DNA of 64,000 nt from Ascidia mentula (GCA_947561715.1 OX387202.1:11731001-11795000), one strand, 5' to 3'. Positions 1 to 12,011 are shown, counted from the stretch's first letter. Translations and numbers: made by a program. Notes: a model not told the origin generated them from the sequence alone.

Positions 1-1954
1 TGAGAATTCACCAGTGTGGAGGGGAAGAGAGGTGATATTTTCATACAGATCACTGATCAACATTAGTGAACCTTGATTGTAATAGGAACCAACAGCGCCC
101 AGTAACACCTCAGTGTTTCCCTGTGCGAGAAAAATAATTAAATAATTGAAAAAAAATATATTTTTACAGGTTGTGAAATTAAACCAGACATTTATTGTGC
201 ATTAAAATCACTAAATAAACAGTGACAATATAGAAGTATTTATTTATGCATGATATTTAAATTTAATGACAATTGAGATTTTGTAAATTTCATGGGCAAT
301 GATAGTTGCCACAATCTTAAATTTAAAAAAAATCTGAAATTTGTCCTGAAAATTACATGCAAGAACATGAAACCTGTTGCATAATAAATTTAAATTTAGA
401 CCACACAAATCTGGATTTCAATACCTAAATTAGCCACAATAAAGACAATTAAGGTCACCTTAGTGAAAGTAGCACTAAACCCAGCTTGACAATAGCTGTG
501 TAGGTCACCATAATGCCGAGTACCAATAGCTGAAACACAAGGCTTGTATCGATATGTCACTGGATTGGATTTAGTGAAGTCTTTCAGATAGTAGCAGATT
601 CCAATAAGGTCATAAAAATTAACTCCATTTTTCTGAGTCAGATGTGCATACATTGGGTCACACGTCTGAGAAAAATATTGCATGAAAGTTGGATTTAGAT
701 GAACTTACTATAATGCTAATAATTATACATGGGAGAAAAAATGGGTAATTTTACAGATGTTAAAAAAGGAGGTGTCAGAATCCAGAAATATTGTTTTTTT
801 GCCAATGTCCATGTTTTAAGAAAATGCAATATGTGTTTGAAACTTATTTTAATTTACTTTTCATGCTGCACAGGTCAGGAGCAAGTATTATTATTCATTA
901 AATGATCGCTAATTCCATCCAATTTTGCACAACTAATCACAAAAATAGCATGCCCATAATACAAAGTGACGCAGATCCTTTAAGGAGGTACTGACTTGCA
1001 CAGTAAGATATTTTGGCGCAAACACTGGCATGGCAAATAGCTTTGTGCAATACAAGGTTAGTACTCAGCTTTACAAAATGCCTTTCACACAGACCCAAGG
1101 CTATTATAATGTTGATGGTAACTCTCTTAAAATCCTATCACACCTTTTACCTACTGTATGTTATAACTTACCAGTAATTCACGACTGCGACCTACAGCCA
1201 ATGTAGATCCAAGCATTGGCGTAACATTTGTTTTGCTTTTCTCTAAATACAAACAAGAATAATTTAAAATGAAAGCACATCAAAAGAAATGTTTATGTGC
1301 ATTTCAACATTTTATTACCAAATTTAACTGATTTTCCTCCTACCTAACTTTATAATCAACAAAACAAGCGAAGATTAACTTTGGAATAAAGTTTGGACAC
1401 TTGTTAACAAATAAGTTTGTTTTTATAGTCAGGTCATCACCTTTAACAATGACAACCCTTTTGCAGTTAGACGCTGTTGCATTTGGATTGTAATTGCATC
1501 TGTACACTTCACCCCCTGTGCTGGTTTTCGGAGCACCAATTGTTATCCTGGAAAATATTTGTCTTATTCGTTCCTTGAGTTTAAAGGTACTTTTAAGTTA
1601 TAAAATAGAGCCCTACACCACTGTAAACGGCTTGTCTACTTTAAATTAGTGAAGGTTTTAACTACAAAATATATTTTATCTTCAAGACAGAAGAAAAGTG
1701 CAGCATGAGAACATAGCCTACCAGTTTTGTTTGGATCCAGTAAAATAATCCACTGAATATCCAAAGTAAGATGGACTCGTTACAGGACTGTTAATGAAAT
1801 TTGAAAACTTTGCATCCAAGTTAAATGCGTGAGTTTGCCGAAATTCAATGACACTCAAACAAACAAGGACAAAAACAATATGACGACAAAGCTTAAATAG
1901 AACTGGTTGTGAACTTCCACTGCTTGTTAGGGGCTTGTGGTAAAAAAGCAACAT
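1..1954 (-). CDS. Integrin alpha chain, N-terminal part (5' exons; continues beyond window)
   Basis: Cell-surface adhesion receptor subunit that pairs with an integrin beta chain. Five exons are visible: 1954-1722, 1547-1441, 1242-1172, 665-459 and 120-1 (cut by the window edge). All four junctions are GT/AG and phases 2, 1, 0 and 0 agree. The start Met is followed by a hydrophobic signal peptide and then mature-chain features typical of integrin alpha: FNLD near residue 44, YFGYSVD at the first beta-propeller blade, ITIGAPK with GGEVYRC, and YCQAGFSATFTK followed by LLGAVGSYYNQGS (FG-GAP repeats). The overall pattern resembles the alpha4/alpha9 or ascidian alpha group. No I-domain is seen, but it would lie further downstream, outside the window. 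The subclass is therefore open. Confidence 0.9.
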
Positions 1955-2794
1955 TCTTTGCTCCCCAAAACTAACCTACAAAGCTAAAACTAAACATAAA
2001 CAAGAACTTTGAAAATCTATGATAATAAACCAATGACCTATTCTAATACAATGGCTTTCGACCTCACTTCCGCGTTCCGCGAATTATGCTAAAATTCAGC
2101 TTTCAAATAGAGACTGCAGCCTATTACACGGCTTTGCTTGAAGTTTAAATGACCATGGTTACAATTATTTGGGATTCAGTGATCATCTTCATGGCTTTTG
2201 CTCTGAATGTAAACCTCAAATACGCGACGACCATTGTCACAGCACAATGCAATCATTCAACACCACACGGTACAAACAATTCTCCTTACTAGTAAGGGAC
2301 TTTCCCTTTGTGACGCACCCAAATTTGGAAATCACGCGGTTTCGTTCTCTCTGGTCAAGTGAAGTGATTCATTATACGGCACTGGTTTCTCAACCAAAAG
2401 AGAAAAATCCTGCATTGTGACTTTCTCTTCAAAGTGAGTCATTTCCACCCTTTGTGAATTTGGGGTTTCGAAAATAATTCAACGCAATGAGGCCTTAAAT
2501 GTGTTTCGTAGAAAAACGACAAAAAATAGTTTGCAACTAAAACGAAACGTATTACGAGAAAATGTTTTCCATAACTAAGTTAATTTATGCAGACTATAGT
2601 AGTGAGCCTATTCCTTAAAGTAACTATACGCTTCGATTTTGCCGGTAAATAATTGTAGGTTCATGTGGGGAGGAACATTACCAAAGATTCACGATAGGCA
2701 CTTTTGATTCTAAACTGTCCCATCCCGTTAGTTTTAAAGTGTGCTCTGTATTACGCTATTTTGGATTGCTTTTGATGGGAAAATAAGTTATTTT
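1955..2794. other. Intergenic stretch upstream of the integrin gene
   Basis: No supported gene. A short plus-strand open frame near 2169-2420 has no recognisable domain or splice partners. The first few hundred bases presumably hold the integrin promoter, but I see no clear core promoter motif. Confidence 0.5.
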
Positions 2795-3070
2795 TCCCAA
2801 AGATTAGAAATACACTGGTATAGGCTATAGGTTTATTAGCGCAAAAAAAAACATGTTAAAATAGTCCACTGTTTCCAATCATCAACCCCCCAATAGGACT
2901 ATGGTTTGACAAGCGGTTGCTGGGGAGGCGGGTATATGGCATGGAGGGTTGTCCCATTCCTTCTTGGGGGTAGTTTTCGCCGTTCTGTTGACTGGCATAT
3001 GTTGGTGGGGCGGTCATCGGCAGGGGGCTGTAGTAGGGGGAGCTACAATACAAAAATCATGTTCTTATTT
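2795..3070 (-). pseudogene. Damaged second copy of the terminal exon of the Shisa/CYYR1-like gene
   Basis: This segment closely matches 3818-4095, including the splice acceptor (ttgtattgtag on the minus strand), the Pro-rich coding tail, the stop and part of the 3' flank. A small indel just after the acceptor shifts the frame: read from the acceptor it stops after a few codons, while the downstream half stays readable in another frame (ending GNSGLF, as in the intact copy). A minus-strand AATAAA (2831-2836) follows this copy, and none follows the intact exon. The gene's original polyadenylation site may therefore lie here. It is most simply a tandem duplicate that has decayed; alternative last-exon use is possible. 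Confidence 0.7.
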
Positions 3071-3219
3071 TGATGCAAATATGAAAATACAAAACAACAA
3101 ACCAATATCTGCACTGATTGCGAAGCCAATTCATAACGCAACTAAACACACATTGCTTCGTCGCGGTTTAACAAGTAAACATTTGCAATTGGGCGTCTTA
3201 AGGACCATCTGACGCACCA

Positions 3220-3800
3220 CTTTATTCAGATCAGGAAGTACATTGAACACACGCGTGTCCCATTCCGGCATGACCAGCCTCGCATAATCACCAGGCCTGT
3301 AACACGATGATTGTACGAAAGGATGAATGGATGCTTCGAATCAAAGTCAATTATTGCACGCTCAAGTCTTCCACCAACTCTCATGACTCCATCGGCTAGA
3401 ATGAGATTAAGTTTTCCCAGGGCTTTCTTCTTCGATAGCCTTTCAAATCGCGCCGATGACATATGGGAAACTGCGTCCCTGCACATGTTTTAATATCTCG
3501 ATCTCTGCAGCTTTAAGTTCGGCCACGGCAATAAGCTGCTCAGCAGGTACCTCGCATTTTGCAGGAAACCTCTTTGTCAGCAGTATCAACTTATATCGGT
3601 GCAGCCACCCGACAGCCCTATTTATCCGATTCCAAGAAGAATTTACGTTGGCGTTGAAACCGAACTCGTCAGACGAAACGTTCCACCGAACACCAAGAAC
3701 AGTTTTGCAGGTGGATCTTTTCATGTTTAGCTCCATCACGCATTTCGCGCGTTTAGACTCTTCAACGAAAAAGAGAACTCGCTCGCTGTTGTTGATCCAC
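3220..3800 (-). mobile_element. BEL/Pao LTR-retrotransposon pol fragment, degenerate
   Basis: The minus-strand frames carry motifs of BEL/Pao polyproteins. VLGVRWNVSSDEFGFN resembles the conserved LGxxWd segment after the reverse transcriptase. Downstream, VMRVGGRLERA followed by KHPFILSYNHRVTGLVI resembles the zinc-binding/integrase entry region (LRVGGRL...hPiiL...H). The segments are shortened and in different frames, so this is a remnant without coding capacity. It lies between the intact and duplicated last exons of the Shisa-like gene, so insertion and exon duplication may be linked. Confidence 0.7.
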
Positions 3801-3875
3801 ATAAAAAAATAGACTTTTTTGCCCAAAGATTTTAAATACATTGGTGTACGTATATTTGCGCAGAAAAAAAACACG

Positions 3876-5144
3876 TTAAAATAGTCCACTATTTCCAAAC
3901 ATCGACCCCCCAGTAGGACTTTGGTTGACAAACCCCGGCGGTTGCTGGGGAGGCGGGTATGGCATGGGGGGTTGTCCCATTCCTGTTTGGGGGTAGCTTC
4001 CGCCGTACTGTTGACTGCTGGCATATGTTGGTGGGGCGGTCATCCCCAATGGGGCTGTAGTAGGGGGAGCTACAATACAAAAATCATGTTCGTTTTTTTT
4101 ATAAACAATTCATTAGTTGATGATCAGTGCAAAAAGCGGACGCACATATTTATCAAAACACTTTGTGTTGACGCTGCGGGACATTGCTCACTCAATGGAA
4201 AGCTATAAAAGCTAACAAAAAATGATTGTGATCTACGTTATGCAACCGATAACCTTCCTGTGTACTGGTACACGCATAACGACCGAAAGGTAATTATAAA
4301 TAAACCGTGATTTTTCGTCAGGAAAGCTGTTTGAGCTGAGTTGTGTATTAAAACGTTATAGTTGTGATGTGGTATATCCTCACCTTGTGGATAGCTGCTT
4401 GTTAGGTTGGAATTTTCGTTTTGTCTTTGTTTCTTTTTGTGCTCCATGTACATCTTGATAAAAACGACAATAGCAACGATTGTACCTACCCCAATATAAG
4501 CGGGTTCCATCCTGAAGTATAGCATGGAATATGTAAGGATAAATTTGTTACAGTTCGGACAAAAACTATCACTACGTTGCAATCATAAAAGAGTAAAAAT
4601 GTACAAAGTCAAAGATGTTAAATCAAGTTTAAAGACATACCAGGATGAATCGAAACCAAAAATTCCGCCTAGCCAACTATCAGTAACTTGATAACAATAG
4701 TAGTTTTCATCGTTAAAATCTTTGCACTGAAAATGTTCGTCTGAAAATTCGCAGCAATATGCCTCGTTGTGGCAAGTCAAATTGTCACCGCAATTCACCG
4801 ACTGCACATCTAAATTGCAAAAACCAAACATGGACTACCAATAAATCTTATTTACTAAGCATTTATAATTGTGCATTAAATTGGCCAAGCCTTACCTTGA
4901 ATGTCAGTAGTGCTTACCACATTACCAGGGGGTGGTGTCATATTGACTTATTTTAAAATTACCTACTTTGGCCGTCCGCATAAACGTTGTTTTACAAACG
5001 ATTGTTCAGTCACAGAACGTAATTGTTTTTTTTTATTTCCAAGCAGCGCATACCTGTACACCTTGTTATTGCTATTATTAAGCATAACCTTAGTCGTAAA
5101 TCAAAGAACAGCGTTTGATAATTATTATCATAACTTCCTTCCAT
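3876..5144 (-). CDS. Shisa/CYYR1-like single-pass membrane protein, copy 1
   Basis: Predicted 193-residue protein from four exons: 5144-5054, 4809-4641, 4511-4384 and 4069-3876, with intron phases 1, 2, 1 all consistent. Order: a short N-terminal hydrophobic stretch (CLIIAIT), a small Cys/Tyr-rich ectodomain (CGDNLTCHNEAYCCEF ... YYCYQV), one transmembrane helix (YIGVGTIVAIVVFI) followed by a basic stop-transfer stretch (KKKQR), and a cytosolic Pro/Gln/Tyr-rich tail with PPTYA, ending GNSGLF. This architecture is that of the Shisa/CYYR1/VOPP1-type superfamily, whose members act as adaptors in membrane trafficking or receptor maturation. Which member this is cannot be decided. The paralogue at 17.2-18.8 kb has the same exon phases. 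The first exon and upstream flank are also duplicated near 14.5 kb. Confidence 0.75.
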
Positions 5145-5670
5145 CCCCTACACAGTAACCAACACAGTAAGTAAATGTCGCAACGATAGTTTTGACGTTC
5201 CAGCACAAGGATGTGATGCGATGTTGATATTTGTGAAGGAAGCGTTGGCGAGCTAGTGTTACTGAATTGAATTGCATGTGCTTTTGTTGTACGCAGTCAA
5301 CTTATTCCTATTAGTCAACCTGATGTACAGAGCATAGGCATTTCAACTGCTAAGTTTTGGCGAGTTTAACACAGGCTCTGTGAAGTGTTGTTACATGCAA
5401 CTTTTGCTTTGTTTTGGGTACAGTATGTGCGAAGACTTTTGTTCCACAAGTTGCGCTTTTGCTTTCAATAGACCTCGAATTACCTTCAAATATGCTGCAT
5501 ATGATAAGCTGTTGTGTTAGCAGAATATAACACTAATTTGGATCATATTACATGCGCAAAAAGCCATAATAATCTGTAAGATCTGCAGACAGGTGATGAT
5601 ACCTTACAGGTCGAAACAGTGTGTACACCTGTTTGCAGCTGTCAATGATTTGGATCAGTTCAAACCAAGG
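5040..5670. repeat. Segmental duplication, copy A (first exon plus upstream flank of Shisa-like gene)
   Basis: About 500 bases align in direct orientation with 14475-14970 at high identity, for example in the cagtaagtaaatgtcgcaac segment and the following 300 bases. It spans the first exon of the Shisa-like gene and its upstream region. The main difference is a 102-bp insertion present only here (5546-5647). Confidence 0.85.
5546..5647 (+). mobile_element. 102-bp insertion carrying a hammerhead-ribozyme remnant, flanked by a 10-bp target duplication
   Basis: The insert lies between two copies of atttggatca (5536-5545 and 5648-5657). The paralogous segment has a single copy at 14947-14956, so this is a filled site against an empty site. 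Inside is a hammerhead-like order: GTGATGA (core CTGATGA with C3 changed to G), a stem II with ACCTTACAGGT, GAAA, a CAG...CTG stem III, then GCAGCT. The C3 change should inactivate it. Comparable motifs occur at 13.2, 17.0, 29.4, 30.1, 34.4, 46.9, 47.4 and 60.3 kb. Confidence 0.75.
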
Positions 5671-5777
5671 CCCCTGGCTAATTCTATTTGAATAAGTTGC
5701 AGAAACTGATGATGTCTTTAGGTGAAATACATCTTTTTTAACATCAACCAACTCTCTGCGAGATCGCTTTGTTGAAC

Positions 5778-6125
5778 TTAACATAGAAATACATGTATCA
5801 AGCCTTTGGTTGTAAACTTGGTCACACTATGCAAGTTTTCATATTTTGCAATGCTTTTTAAGTTTAGATTAAACAATTGCTTTGTGAGAATCAAATTATT
5901 AAACTCGGCCGTCTCCCTTGCTAGTCTTGATTTCCCTTTGACTTTTTGCAAGACCATTACCCACATGTCGTCCACGCTATGATTAGGCTGGTTGAAGTGT
6001 GCCCCCACTGGCTTTTCAGTGTTATTATGTCGGACATCGTTCTTTTGGCCATTCACCGTCGAGCAACACCACATTAACTGCTTCAACGCCATCAAAGATG
6101 GGCTCAACAGAGATTGGGGATTCAT
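5778..6125 (-). mobile_element. Penelope-like retroelement fragment (GIY-YIG endonuclease end)
   Basis: A 115-codon minus-strand open frame contains KPVGAHFNQPNHSVDDMWV, then RLARETAEFNNLILT and LFNLN. This is the typical C-terminal part of the GIY-YIG-type endonuclease of Penelope-like elements (vGeHFN.pgHs..D, then R..rE...i..L.t..P.GlN). No reverse transcriptase region is found next to it, so it is a truncated copy. Its position beside a hammerhead-bearing insertion fits the known association of hammerheads with Penelope-like elements. Confidence 0.55.
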
Positions 6126-6719
6126 GAGCCATTATCAACACGACGATGCCGCAGGAAGGACGCCGCAACACGACGATGCCAACCAACGACAGCTTATCGT
6201 TTACAGTGCCTTTTTCTTCGACCGCCTTGCGCTTGTTTTTTTTTGTATCACATTGTGTTCATTTACACTTGACGAAGCGAGGGAAATTCGCGAAAGCTAT
6301 AGTGTACTTTTCACATTACAAAAGTTAGTCTTTCACAAAAGAGTGCCAATATGGGTTAACATCTTTATTTTAGCGTTATAAGTAATTCCAGCAGTACTGT
6401 TTCTAGGGTATAAGAATTATTTAAGAATTTTAGTCCCTGCAATCAACGTAATAACATTGTTTGCCTCAAAACTGAGGGATTTCTTTCGTAAAGGTTAGAT
6501 TGCACCTATCAAGTTTCGTGAGTTGTCAAAAAGTGAGACCATGGCTTTCAAATTTGATCATTAACATTTTCAAGCATTCGAAACTTTTTTATGCTCTGAC
6601 ACATTTGACGTAAGTACAATTTCCAATTGTTACAACGCTAGATAGTACGTTGCTTGACATTGTCCAGACAGATGTCACCCTTGTTCATGTTTAGTTACCG
6701 CGGTTAGGTTTTGTTGACT
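6126..6719. other. Intergenic, no feature recognised
   Basis: Low-complexity AT-rich DNA with a short direct repeat (cacgacgatgcc, about 6138-6180). No coding region is supported. Confidence 0.4.
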
Positions 6720-9700
6720 TTTGGGGTCCGGTGTATTTTTAGCACCATATTAATTGACACCTTACGAGTTACTATCCCAAAAATGACGTCATAACCTATG
6801 ACGTCACGAATGTTACAAGACTTCGAAGTTTTGCTCTTCAACGAACTTTAATACCATACTCCATAAGGTAAAACACCCACAAAACCAAAATGTTATTTTA
6901 TGAAAATTAATCACGTCTGACTCGTAACTTGCATTGCGTCGTGTGACTTTTACTGCTCTGTTAAACGCCTTAAACAAACACGCTAAAGTAGCCCGCAGTT
7001 GCTACGAGGAAAATCCTTAACGAACAACATGTATAGTCTTAACACCAACGTGCCAGAATCATAGAGCAAAAACAACTGATCAATTAAGACCATTGTGGTA
7101 TCCTCAGACCTGCCACTCACTTTACACCTAAGTTAAGTTTAAAGATATACTGCGCTTGTACGCCACCTACTGCATTTAATAGTAATAACGGTATACGCAA
7201 CATTGTGACGTCACAAATAAATTTGAAATCCAATCTAAAGAAGCATCGAGCAAAAGACATGTCCTTTGTGACAAAGCGTGACAAATTTCAGCTTACACCA
7301 ACCTTAGCTTTTAAGTTGGGACCCCATCAAACATCCCCATATAATCCGGTCGTGTACACGCAAAATGGCCGAAACCGACCATGTGTACTTTTAGCACCAC
7401 ACATTCGTTGGGTCGTAGCAAAAAACTACGTCCCCCCACATAATGGATTGATACGTCGTCTGGAAGGTCTATCCTTCTACTTTACCATCCACTAAAATTT
7501 AGGTGCCTACTGTGTTTGAGCGACATCTAGTGGCGATTTACGCAACACTATGACGTCACAAACAAATTAGATTTCTAATCTAAAACCTTCACTTTTAACT
7601 TGGACCCTATCAAACACCCCCACTTAATCCGCTCATTTAGGTATGTTAAGGGTTATTGTGACTGTGTTCCAATTAATATCATTTAGGAGGGGATCGTCCC
7701 GGGGGGTGGGTCGGAGGGGGGATTTGGGGGTGGAGAATGGCAATCGCTTCGGTCTTGGTGGGGTTGAGCTAAAGGCCGGTGAAAATGATTTAATGAGAAG
7801 CAATGCTTGTGGTATAGGGGAGTGTCGATGGGCCACTATAGTGTGTCTTGGATGCGTTGCGTCATGGCACGGTGGTTGATATGATAGAGAAGTGGTTCTG
7901 GAGAGCAACGAGGAGCGGATATAAGGCGATCAGGAAAAGGTTCAGACGAAGAGGGTTTCCTTTAATATTTTCATTCCGAAATCGATGTTTTTCCAACGCC
8001 ACTTGTTGCGCGTGACCCAAGTGGAAATTTCACATTTGCAAAATTACAATATTAATAACCTCGTGTCAAAACGCAGTTCTTACCAAAAAAAACATGTTTC
8101 GCTAAAAGCATCATCAGCTCCAACGTAAGACGGAAATCAAAGGTAAAATGCAATCAAGCTTCACGACCAATTGGATTGTGCAAGCTATGGAATAGCAGAG
8201 TTTTACAAAAGACCGTGATTTAGTTACATGCTGCTCTGTGGTGTTATTAGAACAATCAGGCTGTTACATCGTAAGTACAGCACTGATTAAGCCTTTATCC
8301 GCTCCTTAAATTAGTTTGATATTTCTCAATAATTAATGTGACGTAACAATGGCCAATATTGCACATGTGCTGACGAACCGTATTGCCCTTTTTTCCTAAT
8401 ATGAATACTGCGAGGAACGGAGTTTCTACGGGAAAGAATTAATTTATGTGTCAGTGCATTGGTGAATTGTTTTTATAGCTTTGGCTTAATTAAATACTTG
8501 ATTGTGTAATACTTCGACAGCTCATGTAAACGGGATATACGTATTGTGTGTGGGTGGTGCTCTGACGTCGTTGAGCTTATTAAAAACGTGCCGGTTCCCT
8601 AATAGTTAGTGAGCATTTGAAATGATTGTTTTACGTTTATGTCCTGACACGAATTTTTGTGTGCAAGTAACCGTACTCAAGTGCCTGCTTTCCTTATTCA
8701 AAGAAAAATCCATTAAACTTGTCCAATACTGAAGGCACAGATTGGGTAGCGTTTCTCAAAGAGAACCCGTCTTATGTGACGTTAGGCGTTAAACCGTTAG
8801 GGGCCTTCATTGGACGTTACAAACCCCCCTTTGGAGCACTTGGACAATTATGAAAACAGATGGCAAAAACTTTTACACGCACGAATAAATACACAAGAAA
8901 TGAACTAACTGCGATCACGTGATACGCCCAAAGGTTTTATCTTCACACGCAACACATGCTTGTGGCCGCGGTGCTACACCACGCAAGTAGGTCACCTGAC
9001 TATTCAGAGTGACTTGGAGGTAGTTACCACCAGCAGCCTATTTGTTCGGCCAGTTTTAACATTTTACTTTCAGTATTTTACTTTTGTTTTCCGTTTTGCT
9101 TTAGAACTGATGATACTTTTATAGCGAATATGCTTTGTAATAAATTGCGTTTCGACACGAGGTTATTTATATTGTAATTTTGTAAAGGGGTTTCCTTGTC
9201 TGACTCATCTCCAGAACGGAAAATCCATCGTGGAAAACCATTGACTAAGGTCCGGGAAATTGCTGAAGAATGAAGTGGGCAAAGGTACTTTGTAAAGTGA
9301 GGGGAAAAGTGTTGAAGTTTTAAGAGAGAGCCATAGAAGGCAAGAGACAAAAAATGAATCTGATTGAGTCGAGGAGGCGTGGTGGTAAAGATCAAGAAAA
9401 AGGGGGATGTTAGATCTGATGTTGAATTTCCGGGTGTTGCAAATTGGTTAGGGCAAAATACGGAGGCATTGAAGGGTTTGATTCGAAGGTTGAGGATTTT
9501 GAGATCGGTAATAACGTGGGAAAATAGGCGGGAATTTTTTTGTTGATTAGGTGGGGGTGTTTGATGGGGTCCCAACTCAAAAGTGAAGGTTGCTGTAAGC
9601 TGAAATTTGTCACGCTTTGTCATTAAGGACATGTCTTTCGGTCGATGCTACTTTAGACTGAATTTTGAATTTGTTTGTGGCGTCACAGTATTGCTTATAT

Positions 9701-10130
9701 TGTTCTTGTTTTTAATGCCAGTAAACAAGCGCAGTATATCTTCAAACTTAACTTCAGTGTGAAGTAGAGTGGCATGTCTTTCCGAGGATACCACAATGGT
9801 CTAAATTGGATCAGTTTTTATTGCTCTATGATTTCGGCAAGTTGGTGTTAAGTACATGTCGTTCGTTGAGGTTTTTTCTCTTTGTAACTGCGGGCTGGTT
9901 TGGCGTGTTTGTTTAAGACGTTTAACAGAGCAGTAAAAGTCGCACGACGCAATGCAGGTTACTTGTCAGATGTGCTAAATTTGCAAAAAATAACGTTTTG
10001 GTTTTGTGGGTGTTGTACCTTACGGAACTTGTAAGGTGTCATTTGACATTCGTGTGAAGTTTCAGATTTGTATTTCCCGGGATAGCTGAGATACAACGTG
10101 TGGCGCTAGAAGTACACCAAACCCGGCGTT
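6720..10130. repeat. Large inverted repeat / fold-back element
   Basis: The left side (about 6720-7350, plus 8040-8160) matches the reverse complement of the right side (about 9530-10130, plus 9060-9185) over long stretches, for example the tgcattgcgtcgtg and tttcagcttaca blocks and aataacctcgtgtc. A second partial tandem unit begins near 7377 and another near 7500. The outer ends and the internal unit share a motif like gtgtacttttagcaccacac. The core (8160-9060) has no supported gene. Open frames in the arms (7633-7908 and 9078-9632, minus) lack recognisable domains and look repeat-derived. Confidence 0.7.
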
Positions 10131-10403
10131 TGTATGGATGGTTGCGCACCACACGACTTTGAGATTGAGGTTTGTACAATTTCAGTCAACTGTAAAAAGA
10201 GTTTGTCAACTGTACACAGCAGCTTCGTTGCAGTTTTGAATATGGAAATAGCAAAAGTAGAAAGCAAGTGATTGATGAAATTAGTATCTAACAAATTTAA
10301 GGTATTTAAAAAAAATCAGTTTTTTTAGGTGTTTACATTTGTATCAAAATCTATTATCTCACGAAATTTTGTCCTGTACAAGTTTCTTGTTGTTTTGCTG
10401 GAA

Positions 10404-12011
10404 ATGGATTTGCTTCTTTGTTTCATTCTACCTATACTCATCGCTTCCATTTTGTTCCGGAGACGTGCAGACATTTATGAGTACACAAAGAAGTGCCTAG
10501 CATGGCGCAAACTTCCACAGATACCCTACCCTGCTTACCCGTTGGTTGGCCACACCTATCTGTTGCCAAACGATCCAACTGACTTTTTCCGGTATTCCTC
10601 AGACTTGGCGATCAACATGATCGAAAAGAAAAAGAGCAGGTTTTGGTTGCAGTGGATGGGGCCTCTACCTCTGATCACAGTTTGTCACCCTGAAACAGTC
10701 GAAGTCTTGTTAAAAAGTTCGAAGCATACGGAAAAGTCATTCGTTTACCGTTTTCTTCACCCTTGGCTGGGCACAGGTCTGCTGACATCTAGTGGCAATA
10801 AGTGGTATCAGAGGAGACGCCTCATCACGCCTTCCATTTTCATATCCTGGAGGACTTTTTGGATGTCATGAAGGAACAGAGCAAAAAGATGCTGAATATA
10901 CTTGAAGAAAAAATCGCCTCTAACGACCATGTTGACATTGCAAAGATCGTGAAGTTGTGTGCTCTTGACATCATTTGTGAGACGGCCATGGGACAGACAG
11001 TGAATGCTCAAAGTGACGAAGATTCGAAATACGCACAGGCTGTCAGCAGGTAAGATATACTTGTTGTGCGGTGTTATTGACTGTCCGGCTAATTCCAGTC
11101 AGGTTATCGTAGTTCATATGCACAAGGTGTAAATTGTTTTTCTTTTCAGAATGACGCAAATCATTCAAGAACGTCAAAAGAAGCCCGCCCTCTGGTGGGA
11201 CTACATGTTTAAAAGGATGAGAATGGGGAAAGAACAAGAAAAACTCCTTCAAATCCTACATGGATTTACACGTCATGTTATTGAGAAAAATATGCAAAGC
11301 GATAAGAAGATAAAACAAAGAATGGCATTTATGGATGTACTGATTCATGCCAAGACCGAAAATGGAGAAAGTCTTTCTTTCTCTGACATTCAGGAGGAAG
11401 CAGATACGTTCATGTTTGAAGGTCACGACACGAGCGCCTCGGCTATAACATGGTGTCTTTACCTCCTGGGGCGCCATCCTGACGTACAACAACGTGTACA
11501 TGACGAGATTTCTGACGTGATTGGTGACGTACGTTCTCTCAAAACCAAAGACCTAAACAATCTACGATACCTTGAGAAGGTCATCAAGGAGACTTTGCGT
11601 CTTTATCCTCCAGTACCTCTGATTGCAAGAGTTACTACGGAAGATTGCTATGTGGATGGGTACATGATTCCCAAAGGCACAGAAACCATGACAGCCGTCT
11701 TTAATCTACACAGAAATCCTGAAGTATGGGAAGATCCTTTGAGATTTGATCCTGAGCGCTTTAGCACAGAGAGATGCGCCAATCGTCACCCATTCGCCTA
11801 TATTCCATTTTCAGCTGGACCGAGAAACTGCATCGGCCAGAAGTTTGCTATGATGGAGGAAAAAGTGATTCTCACACATTTGTTAAGTTGTTACAGAGTA
11901 AGATCCTATGACAAAGCAGAGGTCGTTAGGATAAAGGCGACTGCAATCCTACAACCTTCCAAACCGTTGCGTATCACCCTAGAAAAACGAAACAAAATGA
12001 AGCAAATGTAG
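10404..12011 (+). pseudogene. Cytochrome P450, CYP4 family, copy 1, frameshifted
   Basis: Haem-thiolate monooxygenase gene with two exons (10404-11049 and 11150-12011; GT/AG, phase 2). It is nearly identical to the intact copy at 15080-16650 except for a 4-base deletion after 10831. The copy-2 sequence acaccagcgtttc corresponds here to acgccttcc, removing bases that encode Ala-Phe in the conserved helix C region (RRRLITPAFHF). The frame then ends within about 20 codons. Downstream features are preserved: the CYP4 I-helix signature EEADTFMFEGHDTSAS, the ETLR K-helix and the haem loop PFSAGPRNCIGQ. So the break is recent, or a sequencing/assembly error, or a polymorphism. An N-terminal membrane anchor (LLCFILPILIASILF) marks an ER location. 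A splice acceptor just upstream (about 10328) suggests a 5'-UTR intron. Confidence 0.85.

Noticed and set aside
3443..4024. 193-codon minus-strand open frame as a single gene
   Set aside because: It joins an out-of-frame reading of the Shisa-like last exon to BEL/Pao sequence; not a real protein.
9078..9632. 184-codon minus-strand open frame
   Set aside because: Lies in the right arm of the large inverted repeat; the left-arm counterpart is not open in the same frame and no domain is visible.
10329..10403. Extended N-terminus of P450 copy 1 from a GTG
   Set aside because: Sits directly after a splice acceptor-like tttttttag; the ATG at 10404 begins the usual membrane anchor, as in copy 2.
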